Shown here in pieces: positions 9,116-20,409 of a stretch of DNA of 44,905 nt. The notes under the pieces are model-generated. The model searched no databases. It saw nothing but the letters and a program-made list of their open reading frames with translations, and had not been told where the DNA came from. The position numbers and the translations under genes are program-made. The stretch is from the NCBI RefSeq assembly GCF_030547545.1, contig NZ_JAUOQE010000034.1, positions 1 through 44,905 of the forward strand. The letters run 5' to 3'. How positions within the stretch are numbered: position 1 is the first letter of the stretch; the number at the start of each line of letters is the position of its first letter. This DNA comes from Amphritea sp. 1_MG-2023 (GTDB lineage: Bacteria > Pseudomonadota > Gammaproteobacteria > Pseudomonadales > Balneatricaceae).

Positions 9116-11032
9116 TCAACTCTCCAGTTCTAACCGCGTAATCAACTGCGCCAACGTCAGATCTGCTCCGACATATTTACCGCTCATCCGCAAGCAGCCC
9201 TGCTGCGTAAGCCGCGTCATCTGTCCTGTGGTGCGCACCCCTTCAGCCATAACCCCCAGATCAGCCTGCTGCGCCGCCGTGATCAATGCTTCGATCTCTC
9301 GAGCGCAACGATCATCACGCATCTGTTGCTCCACCCGCTTAGCATTCAGTAACAACATATCGGGAAACAGCTGAGGTGGTAAGCGCCGCAATGAGCTTTG
9401 CTGTGGATCAAGCAGAATCAACGCCCCCAACGCTTTAAACTCTTCGACCTCCTCAGGAAATAACTGTAACTGCACAGCATTCAGGCTAATCATCAAGCGT
9501 TGCGGGGGAATACCCGCTTTGACCATCTGCCGTATCAAGTGAGCGATCAATTCCGTCGAAAATAGTTCTTCATCGTTTAGCCGCAAACACAGATGATGAA
9601 ACTGATCGAAACGACTCCAATGAGTGATCAACGGCAGTAACTGTTGTTCAAGCTGCTGATGATAATCGTCCAACAAACCATAACGAGATAACTGAGGGAT
9701 AAACTGTTCGGGCGCGAGAATCCCCTGAATAGGATGATTCATCGTCAAAGCCACTTCCGCCGCCGCTAAATGATGCCCGTGCAGCGAATAAATCGGATTG
9801 AATCGCAACTGTAGCCAGTGTTCAGACACCCCCTGACTCAGGGTTTCTCGGCTAAATACCGTACCGCTACCTAAGGCCGCATCATACATACGAAAACCAT
9901 TATGACTATCGGGGGTACGCAAGACTAAACGCGCTCTATCCAGCATCAGCTCGGCACTAATATTACCTCCTTCCACCAGCACACCAGCCATCGCATAATC
10001 GTTCAAGGCGGGCTGCTGTGACACGTCAATTCTTTCGAGCAGCACAGCGGCGATGCGCTCGGCAAACTGCTCAAGCACCATTTCATCGGCACAATCATCC
10101 AATACGAAGACCAAATTATGTTCCTGATCTATCGCTAACAGGTCGGCCTCGCGGACTTGCGCGCTCAATTTCGCCGCAATGGCCGCGGTTATCTCATCAC
10201 GGTCAGCCTCAGCGACCTTTAATTGCAACAAGATAAGACCTCGCCCTCGATGGCCTAAGCCATCGCGCAAGAGCTGCTGATTCAGTTGCTCCAATAACAT
10301 ATATTCATCTGCCAAGCCGGTCAGTGAATCATAGCTGGTATGATGAAAACGACCTTGATCAGCATACACGCTAGTAATATCAGAAAATTGCGCGACAAAA
10401 CCATCAATCTCACCGCTATCATCTCGGTGAGCCATCAAGCTATACCAGGCGGGATAGCTATGACCATCCTTGTGACGATTCCACAATTCGCCCTCCCAAA
10501 AGCCTTTTAGCATCAGTTGTTGCCACAGATGATCGAATATTTCAGCGCTGATATTCCGATTCGTGACCATCCCGGGCCCTTGGCCGGCAACCTCTTCGAA
10601 GGTATAACCGCTGACCTCTGAAAAACCCGCGTTCACCCGATAGATACGGTTATCCTCATCCAACAGCATAACCGCCTGTGAGGTATACTCGAACAACCCC
10701 TCTTCGGGATATTGAGCCAATAATTTACTCGCTGCTTGAGCCGTTCGCATCGCATTGACAATAAACAAACCGGCTCGCGGATTCCAACAAATCTCCAGTT
10801 GCAGCCACAGCCCCGTCGCTTCGACAAAGGGCTGCCAAGACAGTGTGGCCGTCCCCTGCGAACGCGCTAACATCATTCCATGTTGCAGCTCAAACAAGGC
10901 CGCTTCTGCATGCACTTGCGCTAACGGTACGCCACTTAGATCACGCTGCCAACCGAGCATGTCAATATACTCCTGAGTAGCAAACTGATAACTAAGATCA
11001 GGCAGAATGCATGCATACATAGGCCGATGCAT
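9116..11032 (-). CDS. PAS-GGDEF-EAL protein with both catalytic domains degenerate
   Basis: Soluble 638-residue protein. A PAS-like region at about 1-100 and a canonical PAS/PAC at about 108-225 are followed by a GGDEF-fold domain (DSLTGLADEYML onwards, 235-395) and an EAL-fold domain (405-636). No GGDEF motif remains: the site reads QEHNLVF. EAL reads EVA, the DDFGTGYSSL loop reads LLDPQQSSL, and the FELTE-type Glu is Ser. Only fold residues such as MAEGV survive. It is therefore unlikely to make or cleave c-di-GMP and may be a PAS-gated c-di-GMP or protein-binding regulator. The ATG is supported by GGAG five bases upstream. The frame is open and domains are full length, so it is not a pseudogene. 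Confidence 0.85.
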   Translation of the reverse strand: MHRPMYACILPDLSYQFATQEYIDMLGWQRDLSGVPLAQVHAEAALFELQHGMMLARSQGTATLSWQPFVEATGLWLQLEICWNPRAGLFIVNAMRTAQAASKLLAQYPEEGLFEYTSQAVMLLDEDNRIYRVNAGFSEVSGYTFEEVAGQGPGMVTNRNISAEIFDHLWQQLMLKGFWEGELWNRHKDGHSYPAWYSLMAHRDDSGEIDGFVAQFSDITSVYADQGRFHHTSYDSLTGLADEYMLLEQLNQQLLRDGLGHRGRGLILLQLKVAEADRDEITAAIAAKLSAQVREADLLAIDQEHNLVFVLDDCADEMVLEQFAERIAAVLLERIDVSQQPALNDYAMAGVLVEGGNISAELMLDRARLVLRTPDSHNGFRMYDAALGSGTVFSRETLSQGVSEHWLQLRFNPIYSLHGHHLAAAEVALTMNHPIQGILAPEQFIPQLSRYGLLDDYHQQLEQQLLPLITHWSRFDQFHHLCLRLNDEELFSTELIAHLIRQMVKAGIPPQRLMISLNAVQLQLFPEEVEEFKALGALILLDPQQSSLRRLPPQLFPDMLLLNAKRVEQQMRDDRCAREIEALITAAQQADLGVMAEGVRTTGQMTRLTQQGCLRMSGKYVGADLTLAQLITRLELES

Positions 11033-11088
11033 AACGACTCCTTGGTCAGAATGATGGATTATTCTCTGCTGTTAGGCTGACTCACTGC

Positions 11089-11349
11089 TCAACGATCACA
11101 TTGACGGAGCTGCAACTCTAATTGCTCAATTTCAGACTCTAGTTGCTCTAGTTTAGCGCGACTTCGGGCTAACACCGCTGACTGAACGTCAAACTCTTCC
11201 CGTGTCACCAAATCCATCCGCTTAAACGCGCCCTGTAATAGTGCGGAAACCTGTGATTGCCGTTCTGAATCAGCAGAACGTTGTCGCGTAGGCTCAAATA
11301 ACTGTTCAATCTGCTCACTAATACCGTCGAGGATTTTATGATTAATCAT
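11089..11349 (-). CDS. ubiK: UbiK family ubiquinone biosynthesis accessory factor (BMFP domain)
   Basis: Small 86-residue coiled-coil protein formerly YqiC. In E. coli UbiK binds UbiJ and supports aerobic ubiquinone biosynthesis. The sequence RMDLVTREEFDVQ is the family hallmark and is followed by a C-terminal coiled coil (LARSRAKLEQLESEIEQLE). The start is set at ATG 11349 (MINHK...) rather than the longer ORF because the family begins at this point and GGGA lies upstream. It is divergent from glnK and shares the intergenic region with NtrC sites. Gene order ubiK-glnK-amtB is common in gammaproteobacteria. Confidence 0.92.
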   Translation of the reverse strand: MINHKILDGISEQIEQLFEPTRQRSADSERQSQVSALLQGAFKRMDLVTREEFDVQSAVLARSRAKLEQLESEIEQLELQLRQCDR

Positions 11350-11455
11350 ATCGCATATTTCCCAAAAATATTGGCTGACTCTGTACATAACACTATAACA
11401 ATAAAAGAGAAATTAACCGATTGAGATTCACGCTCAATCATCAATATCGACTCTT

Positions 11456-11472
11456 TGCACCAATATAGTGCC
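11456..11472. promoter_or_regulatory. NtrC-type enhancer site 1
   Basis: TGCACCAATATAGTGCC matches the NtrC consensus TGCACTATAWTGGTGCA read on the other strand in all but the last base. It lies about 120-135 bases upstream of the sigma-54 promoter, the usual distance for an NtrC enhancer. Confidence 0.85.
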
Positions 11473-11489
11473 TGCACAATAATTGTGCA
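11473..11489. promoter_or_regulatory. NtrC-type enhancer site 2
   Basis: TGCACAATAATTGTGCA is a near-perfect 17-bp palindrome with the TGCAC-N7-GTGCA core of NtrC sites. It abuts site 1, so the two centres are 17 bases apart. It lies about 100-115 bases upstream of the sigma-54 promoter. Confidence 0.82.
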
Positions 11490-11542
11490 CCAGCACCTTA
11501 TCAAGAATCACCTTTATCCCTTAGATAAAAAGATAGAAATAA

Positions 11543-12025
<483 letters not shown>

Positions 12026-12078
12026 ACAATCTTTTTACAAGCAAAAAATACTCCAGGCATAGGCTTCAGGGGGAAGTG

Positions 12079-13338
12079 ATGGAAAACCAAATTTTTGAAT
12101 TACAGTATGCGATGGACACCTTTTATTTCTTGGTGTGCGGCGCATTAGTTATGTGGATGGCGGCCGGTTTCGCCATGCTCGAAGCAGGTTTAGTGCGTGC
12201 AAAAAACACCACTGAAATCCTGACTAAAAACGTAGCCTTGTTTGCTATTGCATCGATTATGTATCTAATCTGTGGCTATCAACTCATGTATGGCGGCGGC
12301 ATCTTCCTCAGCGGTATCGAAGAAGTTGATGTTGCACAGGTGCTAGCTGATTCAGCTGAAGCAGGCTTCGACGGTGGCTCTGTCTACTCTGGCGCTTCTG
12401 ACTTCTTCTTCCAAGTAGTATTCGTTGCTACCGCGATGTCTATCGTCTCCGGTGCCGTTGCAGAACGCATGAAGCTGTGGGCTTTCCTCGCTTTTGCCGT
12501 TGTGATGACCGGCATCATCTACCCAATGGAAGGCGCATGGACGTGGAACGGCGATGACGTTTTCGGTATGTACAACCTCGGCGACCTGGGTTTCTCTGAC
12601 TTCGCCGGTTCTGGTATCGTGCACATGGCCGGTGCTGCTGCCGCCCTTGCCGGGGTACTGCTGCTAGGCGCTCGTAAAGGTAAATATACCGCTAACGGTG
12701 TCAACGCTATTCCCGGTGCCAACCTGCCATTAGCCACACTGGGGACATTTATCCTGTGGATGGGCTGGTTCGGTTTCAACGGTGGTTCAGTATTGAAGCT
12801 CGGTGATATCGCTAATGCTCACTCAGTCGCCATGGTCTTCCTGAACACCAATACAGCCGCTGCCGGTGGTGCCATTGCCGCACTGATTACCGCGCGCCTA
12901 TTATTTGGTAAAGCCGATCTAACCATGCTGCTAAACGGCGCACTGGCCGGTCTCGTTGCCATCACGGCGGAGCCATCAACACCTACCGCACTTCAGGCAA
13001 CCCTGTTTGGTGCTATCGGTGGTGTGCTGGTCGTGTTCGCCATTATTACACTCGATAAGCTACGTATCGATGATCCTGTGGGTGCCATCTCGGTACACGG
13101 TGTCTGTGGCCTACTGGGCCTGCTGCTCGTACCGATCACTAACAGCGATGTCAGCTTCAGTGGTCAGTTGATCGGCGCCGCGACTATCTTTATCTGGGTA
13201 TTCGTAACCAGCCTGATCGTATGGTCTATCATCAAAGCCGTTATGGGTCTGCGCGTGACTGAAGAAGAAGAATACGAAGGTGTCGATATCGCTGAATGCG
13301 GTATGGAAGCTTATCCTGAATTTACCTCTGGTAAGTAA
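12079..13338 (+). CDS. amtB: Ammonium transporter AmtB
   Basis: Inner-membrane ammonium channel of the Amt/Rh family, about 419 residues with 11 predicted TM helices. The pore histidine pair is visible as GIVHMAG and ISVHGVCG, and the family signature region DFAGSGIVHMAGAAAALAG is present. The N-terminus starts directly with the first helix, without the cleaved signal peptide of E. coli AmtB. ATG 12079 is preferred over GTG 12076 because AGGGGGA lies at 12068-12074. It is cotranscribed with glnK from the sigma-54 promoter, and its cytoplasmic face would be blocked by de-uridylylated GlnK. Confidence 0.96.
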   Translation: MENQIFELQYAMDTFYFLVCGALVMWMAAGFAMLEAGLVRAKNTTEILTKNVALFAIASIMYLICGYQLMYGGGIFLSGIEEVDVAQVLADSAEAGFDGGSVYSGASDFFFQVVFVATAMSIVSGAVAERMKLWAFLAFAVVMTGIIYPMEGAWTWNGDDVFGMYNLGDLGFSDFAGSGIVHMAGAAAALAGVLLLGARKGKYTANGVNAIPGANLPLATLGTFILWMGWFGFNGGSVLKLGDIANAHSVAMVFLNTNTAAAGGAIAALITARLLFGKADLTMLLNGALAGLVAITAEPSTPTALQATLFGAIGGVLVVFAIITLDKLRIDDPVGAISVHGVCGLLGLLLVPITNSDVSFSGQLIGAATIFIWVFVTSLIVWSIIKAVMGLRVTEEEEYEGVDIAECGMEAYPEFTSGK

Positions 13339-13372
13339 AACCGATCGACAAAAATAAAAACAATACGCTATT

Positions 13373-13394
13373 AAGGGGAGCCTCGGCTCCCCTT
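13373..13394 (+). terminator. Terminator after amtB
   Basis: A perfect 10-bp stem (AAGGGGAGCC/GGCTCCCCTT) with a two-base TC apex lies 34 bases after the amtB stop. No long U-run follows, only a TTTTA further on, so stopping may be partial. It separates amtB from the second glnK. Confidence 0.7.
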
Positions 13395-13424
13395 CTGACG
13401 TTTTATTAACTTATTGATTCTGGG

Positions 13425-13430
13425 TATACT
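13425..13430 (+). promoter_or_regulatory. -10 box candidate for the second glnK
   Basis: TATACT in the context GGGTATACTAGG lies about 80 bases before the second glnK. The -35 at the right spacing (TTTATT) is weak. No GG-N10-GC sigma-54 element is seen here, so this copy is probably expressed differently from the first glnK. Confidence 0.4.
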
Positions 13431-13508
13431 AGGCTTAAGAATGATCTCCAATCGTCTGAGGCTTGCAGGAATACCCTGTCAAAACAACAGATCCAAGCGA
13501 GGATATAA

Positions 13509-13850
<342 letters not shown>

Positions 13851-13871
13851 ACCACTCAAAACGATCATTTT

Positions 13872-13900
13872 AAAAGGCACTCATTGAGTGCCTTTTTTTT
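13872..13900 (+). terminator. Rho-independent terminator after second glnK
   Basis: GGCACTC-ATT-GAGTGCC forms a strong stem, extended by AAAA/TTTT, and is followed by eight T residues. It isolates the P-II gene from the ast operon downstream. Confidence 0.93.
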
Positions 13901-13974
13901 GCCCTCAATAAACAAAAGTACGCTGCATGCTGTTCCAGAGTCTAGACTGAGTAATAAGGTTTTCTAGGCTATAG

Positions 13975-15192
<1,218 letters not shown>

Positions 15193-15228
15193 GCCTGCTT
15201 TGCTGTCAGCACTGATCAGGTATCTATT

Positions 15229-16470
15229 ATGGATCCGTTACTGTGCTCACTTAAACAACGTCTGCCCCAATTAACCACCACACTGATAGAACTGGCGCAG
15301 ATTAATTCACATAGCCTCAATCATGCCGGTATTAATCAGCTGGGGCGCCGCTTAAGCGAACATTTCTGTCACCGTTTGCAGTGTCATCATCAACGGCTCA
15401 GTCTGCCCCCTTATACCCTTTATGGTACCGATGGCCATGCCATCGATCATCCCTTGGGCGATTTACATATCCTCAGTAAACGGCCCGAGGCGCCCCTACA
15501 AATTTTACTCACCGGCCACCTCGATACGGTTTTCCCAGCTGATTCTGAGTTTCAACAGTGTCAATGGCTCGATCATGAAACGCTGCAAGGCCCCGGCGTC
15601 AGTGATATGAAGGGCGGCCTGTTAGTCATGCTGGAAGCCTTGAATGCATTTGAACAATCACCGCTAGCCGCGCGCATTGGCTGGCGCGTTATTCTCAACC
15701 CTGACGAGGAGATCGGCTCCCCTAGTTCGGCGTCCATTCTCGCGCAACAGGCCAACCAGCATCACCTTGGCATGATCTACGAACCGGCTCTACCCAACGG
15801 TCAACTCGCAGGGGAACGCAAAGGCAGCGGCAATTTCACCGTGATTATTCGCGGCAAAGCCGCTCATGCTGGCCGAGAACATCATTTAGGCCGCAATGCG
15901 ATCTGCGCCATGGCTGACTGTATCACGGCCATTGATCATCTCAACGGACAACGCGAGAGCGTCACTTTCAATGTCGGTGTGGTCAATGGCGGTGTCACCA
16001 CCAATCAAGTGCCGGATCAGGCGCGTTGTCGCTTTAATATTCGTACCCGTATCAGCGCTGATGAGTCATGGTGCCAACAGCAACTGCAAACAATCGCTCA
16101 GCAAATCAATCGTAAAGAGGGTATTGCGCTCTCCTTACACGGTAGCTTTAGTCGTCGCCCGAAACAATTAGATCAAGCACATCAGGCATTATTTCAGCTC
16201 GTCGCTGACTGTTCAGCAGAATTGGGTACACCGCTCTTATGGGAAGCAACGGGCGGCTGCTGTGATGGCAACAATCTCTCCGCCGCGGGGTTACCCAACG
16301 TCGATACCTTAGGCGTTTTGGGCGGCAATATTCACAGCCAGCAAGAGTTTATTCACACGCCGAGTCTCGTCAGCAGAGCGCAGCTGAGCACGTTGATCTT
16401 ACTCAAATTGGCACAGCAACCTGACCAGTGGCGTACTCAACGCGTTGATCAACAGCCCCATAAGTATTAG
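15229..16470 (+). CDS. M20 family metallohydrolase in the ast operon (possible succinylglutamate desuccinylase)
   Basis: Zinc-dependent amidohydrolase/peptidase of the M20 clan, 413 residues, related to carboxypeptidase G2, ArgE and DapE. Metal ligands are visible: H and D in TGHLDTVFP, D in GPGVSDMKGG, the E pair in NPDEEIGS, E in IYEPALPNG and H in EFIHTPS. The dimerisation lid starts around KGSGNFTVIIRGKAAHAG. It sits between astC and astA with 36 and 26-base gaps, so it is cotranscribed with the arginine pathway. No AstE is found in the window. M20 members include desuccinylases (DapE), so it may perform the last AST step; the substrate is inferred from context only. Confidence 0.85.
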   Translation: MDPLLCSLKQRLPQLTTTLIELAQINSHSLNHAGINQLGRRLSEHFCHRLQCHHQRLSLPPYTLYGTDGHAIDHPLGDLHILSKRPEAPLQILLTGHLDTVFPADSEFQQCQWLDHETLQGPGVSDMKGGLLVMLEALNAFEQSPLAARIGWRVILNPDEEIGSPSSASILAQQANQHHLGMIYEPALPNGQLAGERKGSGNFTVIIRGKAAHAGREHHLGRNAICAMADCITAIDHLNGQRESVTFNVGVVNGGVTTNQVPDQARCRFNIRTRISADESWCQQQLQTIAQQINRKEGIALSLHGSFSRRPKQLDQAHQALFQLVADCSAELGTPLLWEATGGCCDGNNLSAAGLPNVDTLGVLGGNIHSQQEFIHTPSLVSRAQLSTLILLKLAQQPDQWRTQRVDQQPHKY

Positions 16471-16496
16471 GTAAACGCAGCTAGAGGAGTCAAGGG

Positions 16497-17531
16497 ATGA
16501 ACGCTATCACGATAATTCGCCCAATCAGACAATCAGACCTAGAACGACTCTGTGAAATGGCTCACAGCAGTGGCCCTGGTTTTACCTCCCTCCCCAACAA
16601 CCGAGATCTTTTGCAAGCCAAAATAAACGCATCAGAACAGGCCTTTCAGCAAACCGTTGCCGACCCCCTCGGGGCGAGCTATCTGTTTGTGCTAGAGGAG
16701 ATCAAGCACCACCACGTTATCGGTATCTGTGGTATCGAAGCCGCGGTGGGGCTGCGAGAGCCATTCTATCACTACCGCCTTGGCACCGTGGTACACGCCT
16801 CCCGAGAACTGGGAGTACATAATCAATTTAAAACGCTCTATCTATGTAACGATTACACCGGCTCGACTGAAGTCTGTAGCCTCTACCTAGAACCCGAATA
16901 CCGACAACATAATAACGGTGCCTTACTGTCCCGATGTCGCTTCCTGTTTATCGCTCAGTTCAGGGAACGCTTTCCGGGTAAAGTGATCGCCGAGATGCGC
17001 GGCGTCAGCAATACTGAAGGGCGTTCCCCCTTTTGGGATGGCTTAGGGCAACACTTCTTCAGCATGGAATTCTCGGAAGCCGACTACCTCACGGGTATCG
17101 GTAATAAGGGGTTTATTGCCGAACTGATGCCTAAACACTCCATTTATATCCACCTGCTACCCGAAAGCGCCCGTCAGGTGATCGGCGAAGTCCACAAAAA
17201 CACCTTACCGGCGCGAAAAATGCTGGAAAGCGAAGGCTTCCGTTATGAAGAGTACATCGACATTTTCGATGCGGGACCGACGTTAGCCTGTGAAGCTAAA
17301 GATATCAGGGCGATTAGAAAAAGCCGCCATGTCGAGGTCTATACTGGCCCCTATCAATCACATAACACCGCTTACCTAGTCAGCAATACTTCACTGCACA
17401 ATTTTCGCAGTACCGTCGTCGATACGGCCCCCTCAGAAGGTAGGCTCACCCTGCCCGCAGAGCTATTACATCAATTGCACGTCAGTGACGGGGATAAGGT
17501 TCGTGTCGTTCCCCTCAAGCGTTGGAGCTAA
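16497..17531 (+). CDS. astA: Arginine N-succinyltransferase
   Basis: First enzyme of AST: transfers succinyl from succinyl-CoA to the alpha-amino group of arginine. It is 344 residues, identical in length to E. coli AstA. Characteristic segments are FTSLPNNRDLL, YHYRLGTVVHASRELGVHN, VIAEMRGVSN, SPFWDGLGQHFFSMEF, FIAELMPKHSIYIHLLP, IDIFDAGPTLACE and the C-terminal IRAIRKSR. AGAGGAG precedes ATG 16497. It is a single gene, not the AruF/AruG pair of pseudomonads. astD starts three bases after its stop, so the two are translationally coupled. Confidence 0.96.
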   Translation: MNAITIIRPIRQSDLERLCEMAHSSGPGFTSLPNNRDLLQAKINASEQAFQQTVADPLGASYLFVLEEIKHHHVIGICGIEAAVGLREPFYHYRLGTVVHASRELGVHNQFKTLYLCNDYTGSTEVCSLYLEPEYRQHNNGALLSRCRFLFIAQFRERFPGKVIAEMRGVSNTEGRSPFWDGLGQHFFSMEFSEADYLTGIGNKGFIAELMPKHSIYIHLLPESARQVIGEVHKNTLPARKMLESEGFRYEEYIDIFDAGPTLACEAKDIRAIRKSRHVEVYTGPYQSHNTAYLVSNTSLHNFRSTVVDTAPSEGRLTLPAELLHQLHVSDGDKVRVVPLKRWS

Positions 17532-17534
17532 ACC

Positions 17535-19007
17535 ATGCAAACACCATCATCATTATTCATCAATGGCCGCTGGCTTCAGGGGCAAGGCCAGCGATTAACA
17601 TCCTGCAATCCCGCCTCAGGCCAACAGCTTTGGGCGGGGCACTGTGCGTCTTCCTCTCAAGTCGAGATGGCTGTTGACGCGGCTCGTAACGCCTCAAGTC
17701 ACTGGCGCGAGATGACTGTCGCTCAGCGACAACATTATATTTTACGCTTTACGCAACATCTCAATGAGTACTCAGAACTACTCGCCGACACTATCGGACA
17801 GGAAACCGGCAAGCCACTGTGGGAAAGCCGTACCGAAATCAGTGCCATGCTCGGTAAAACCGATATCTCGATCCGAGCATATGCCGAGCGTTGTCCAACT
17901 CGACGTGAGTACGATCAGCAAGGTGAACAGGTCTTACGTCATAAGCCGCAGGGCGTGGTAGCGATATTCGGCCCCTATAATTTCCCCATGCATCTACCTA
18001 ACGGGCATATTATTCCCGCGCTATTGGCGGGTAATACGGTGATTTTTAAACCGAGCGAGCTAACGCCTCGCTGTGCTGAACTCATGACACATCTATGGCA
18101 AAAAGCAGAACTACCGGATGGCGTTCTTAATCTACTACAGGGAGACAGTGAAACCGGTAAAGCCTTAGCGTCTGCTAGCGATATCAATGGCCTGTTTTTT
18201 ACCGGTAGTGCCACCACCGGTCAGCTGTTACATCATCAATTTGCGGGTCATCCAGAAAAAATTCTGGCACTGGAGATGGGCGGAAACAACCCCTTACTGA
18301 TCACGCCGATGAGCAACATGAAGGCCGTGCTACACGATACTATCGTCTCTGCCTTTAGCAGCGCCGGTCAACGCTGCACCTGCGCTCGGCGACTATTAGT
18401 GCCTGCCTCTAGCTGGGGGGATCGCTATCTTAAAGAGTTGCTACAAGCCTGCCAAAAAATTCGTATCGACCGCTACAATGCGAAGCCTCAGCCCTTCATG
18501 GGCACGCTCATTAACAACGTCGCAGCCGAAGCTATCCTCGCGGCACAGCAACAACTACATCAACAAGGGGCCGAGCTTTTACTCGAAGCCCAACCGTTGC
18601 ATAACATCGACGCAATGCTTTCACCGGCACTGATCGATACCACCTCGATCCCTGACATGGCGGATGAGGAATATTTTGGCCCACTGTTGCAAGTGATTCG
18701 CTACCGTGATTTTGATAGCGCCATCGAGATTGCCAATCACACAGCTTATGGACTGGCCGCTGGATTATATAGCGATGATGCCGATCAGTATGCCCATTTC
18801 CAACGTCATATTCGTGCCGGCATTATTAACTGGAATCGGCCATTAACAGGCGCCAGCAGTCAGCTACCCTTTGGCGGCTGCGGTATTAGCGGGAATCACC
18901 GTCCGTCGGCCTATTATGCCGCAGATTACTGCGCCTATGCGGTGGCATCCCTTGAAAGCAATCAGCCACGCTTACCGACAACCCTAAGCCCAGGCCTAGC
19001 GTTGTAA
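17535..19007 (+). CDS. astD: Succinylglutamate-semialdehyde dehydrogenase
   Basis: NAD-dependent aldehyde dehydrogenase, 490 residues (E. coli AstD 492), oxidising N-succinylglutamate 5-semialdehyde to N-succinylglutamate. Visible motifs: FGPYNFPMHLPNGHIIPALLAGN (cofactor pocket start), the general-base Glu in LALEMGGNNP, the nucleophile Cys in SSAGQRC, and EEYFGPLLQ. Its ribosome site lies inside the end of astA. The GQRCTCARR sequence and operon position favour AstD over other aldehyde dehydrogenases. Confidence 0.95.
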   Translation: MQTPSSLFINGRWLQGQGQRLTSCNPASGQQLWAGHCASSSQVEMAVDAARNASSHWREMTVAQRQHYILRFTQHLNEYSELLADTIGQETGKPLWESRTEISAMLGKTDISIRAYAERCPTRREYDQQGEQVLRHKPQGVVAIFGPYNFPMHLPNGHIIPALLAGNTVIFKPSELTPRCAELMTHLWQKAELPDGVLNLLQGDSETGKALASASDINGLFFTGSATTGQLLHHQFAGHPEKILALEMGGNNPLLITPMSNMKAVLHDTIVSAFSSAGQRCTCARRLLVPASSWGDRYLKELLQACQKIRIDRYNAKPQPFMGTLINNVAAEAILAAQQQLHQQGAELLLEAQPLHNIDAMLSPALIDTTSIPDMADEEYFGPLLQVIRYRDFDSAIEIANHTAYGLAAGLYSDDADQYAHFQRHIRAGIINWNRPLTGASSQLPFGGCGISGNHRPSAYYAADYCAYAVASLESNQPRLPTTLSPGLAL

Positions 19008-19024
19008 AGATTGGAGGAGACGCG

Positions 19025-20368
19025 ATGCCGTATCAAGAAGTCAACTTTGATGGCTTAATTGGACCCAGCCACAACTATGCTGGGCTATCGCTCGGTAACC
19101 TCGCCTCAGGCGCGCATCAAGGTGAGTTAGCGTCACCCCGAGAGGCTGCCTTACAAGGACTCGAAAAAATGTGGCGTCTGGTTCAGCGTGGACAAATCCA
19201 AGGTGTCTTCCCCCCAGCTTGCCGACCGGATATTGACACACTGCGCAAGCTTGGCTTTCGTGGCCCCCTGCCTGAGATGATTACTCAGGCTTATCAGCAA
19301 GCACCGCACCTGCTCGCCGCCTGTTATTCGGCTTCATCTATGTGGGCAGCCAATGCGGCGACTGTATCTGCCAGTCAAGACAGCTCCGATAACCGGTTAC
19401 ATTTCACTCCCGCTAACCTGATCACCACGTTGCATCGTTCGATTGAAACGCAGTCGACGGCCAACCTGTTAAAACGGATTTTTAATGATCCAGTCCACTT
19501 CTGCCATCATCCGCCGCTGCCCTTACAAGCCAGCTTTGCGGATGAAGGCGCCGCCAATCATACGCGTCTGTGTGCCGAGCACAGTCAACCTGGCATAACA
19601 CTGCTGGTCTATGGTCGAGGCAAACGGCGCAGCACGCCACAAAAGTTTCCGGCCCGTCAAACTCAAGCCGCCTGTCAAGCCTTGATGAGGCAACACAACT
19701 TACCCCCGACTCAGGTGTTGCTGGCTCAGCAGAACCCTGAGGCTATCGATCAAGGCGTTTTCCATCATGATGTGATCGGTGTCGGTCACCGTCACTTTCT
19801 CATGCTGCATGAACAAGCCTTTGTTAATCAGCGTCAAGTATTGAAGCAATTGCAACAGCAATGGCAGCAACTTAATGGCGCCGCTCAACCGCTCATCATC
19901 AGCGAAATTGATCAGCGAACCCTAAGCGTGAAAGAGGCCGTGAGTAGCTACCTATTTAATAGTCAGCTTATCAGCCTGTCAGATCAGACGATGCTGTTAT
20001 TAGCCCCCGCGAACTGTCTCGCAGTTTGTCAGGCAAAATCGGCTATTGAGGCATTAATCGCCGCCGATAACCCCGTCTCAGAGGTCGAATATATCGATTT
20101 AGCCCAGAGTATGAATAACGGTGGTGGTCCCGCTTGCCTGCGTCTTCGAGTGCCGCTAAGTCCATCGGAGCTAAAGGCAGTACATCCCCATATTTTGCTC
20201 GATGAAAACCTCTATCGCCGGCTTAAAGACTGGATTAAGCAACACTACCGAGATCAGTTAAAACCGCAAGATTTGGCAGACCCCTGTCTGGCCAACGAAA
20301 TCTACACGGCCCTGGATGAACTGACTGACATAATAAAACTACCCAAGCTATACCCATTTCAGGTATAA
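19025..20368 (+). CDS. astB: N-succinylarginine dihydrolase
   Basis: Second AST enzyme: hydrolyses succinylarginine to succinylornithine, CO2 and two NH3. Length 447 equals E. coli AstB. Family markers are EVNFDGLIGPSHNYAGLS at the N-terminus, FADEGAANHTRL with the catalytic Glu and His, GVFHHDVIGVGHRHFL with a second His, and the nucleophile Cys in NNGGGPACLRLRV. GGAGGAG precedes the ATG. It is the last recognised ast gene; a GGDEF-EAL gene starts 41 bases later with no terminator between. Confidence 0.96.
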   Translation: MPYQEVNFDGLIGPSHNYAGLSLGNLASGAHQGELASPREAALQGLEKMWRLVQRGQIQGVFPPACRPDIDTLRKLGFRGPLPEMITQAYQQAPHLLAACYSASSMWAANAATVSASQDSSDNRLHFTPANLITTLHRSIETQSTANLLKRIFNDPVHFCHHPPLPLQASFADEGAANHTRLCAEHSQPGITLLVYGRGKRRSTPQKFPARQTQAACQALMRQHNLPPTQVLLAQQNPEAIDQGVFHHDVIGVGHRHFLMLHEQAFVNQRQVLKQLQQQWQQLNGAAQPLIISEIDQRTLSVKEAVSSYLFNSQLISLSDQTMLLLAPANCLAVCQAKSAIEALIAADNPVSEVEYIDLAQSMNNGGGPACLRLRVPLSPSELKAVHPHILLDENLYRRLKDWIKQHYRDQLKPQDLADPCLANEIYTALDELTDIIKLPKLYPFQV

Positions 20369-20409
20369 GGGCTAACGCTTTTACCTCTGTTGATGTTTAT
20401 ACTGCTTCT

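Noticed and set aside
13939-13948. AGTCTAGACT palindrome before astC as an ArgR box or sigma-54 site
   Set aside because: It does not match the ArgR box, and no GG-N10-GC element is present, so ast regulation could not be assigned.
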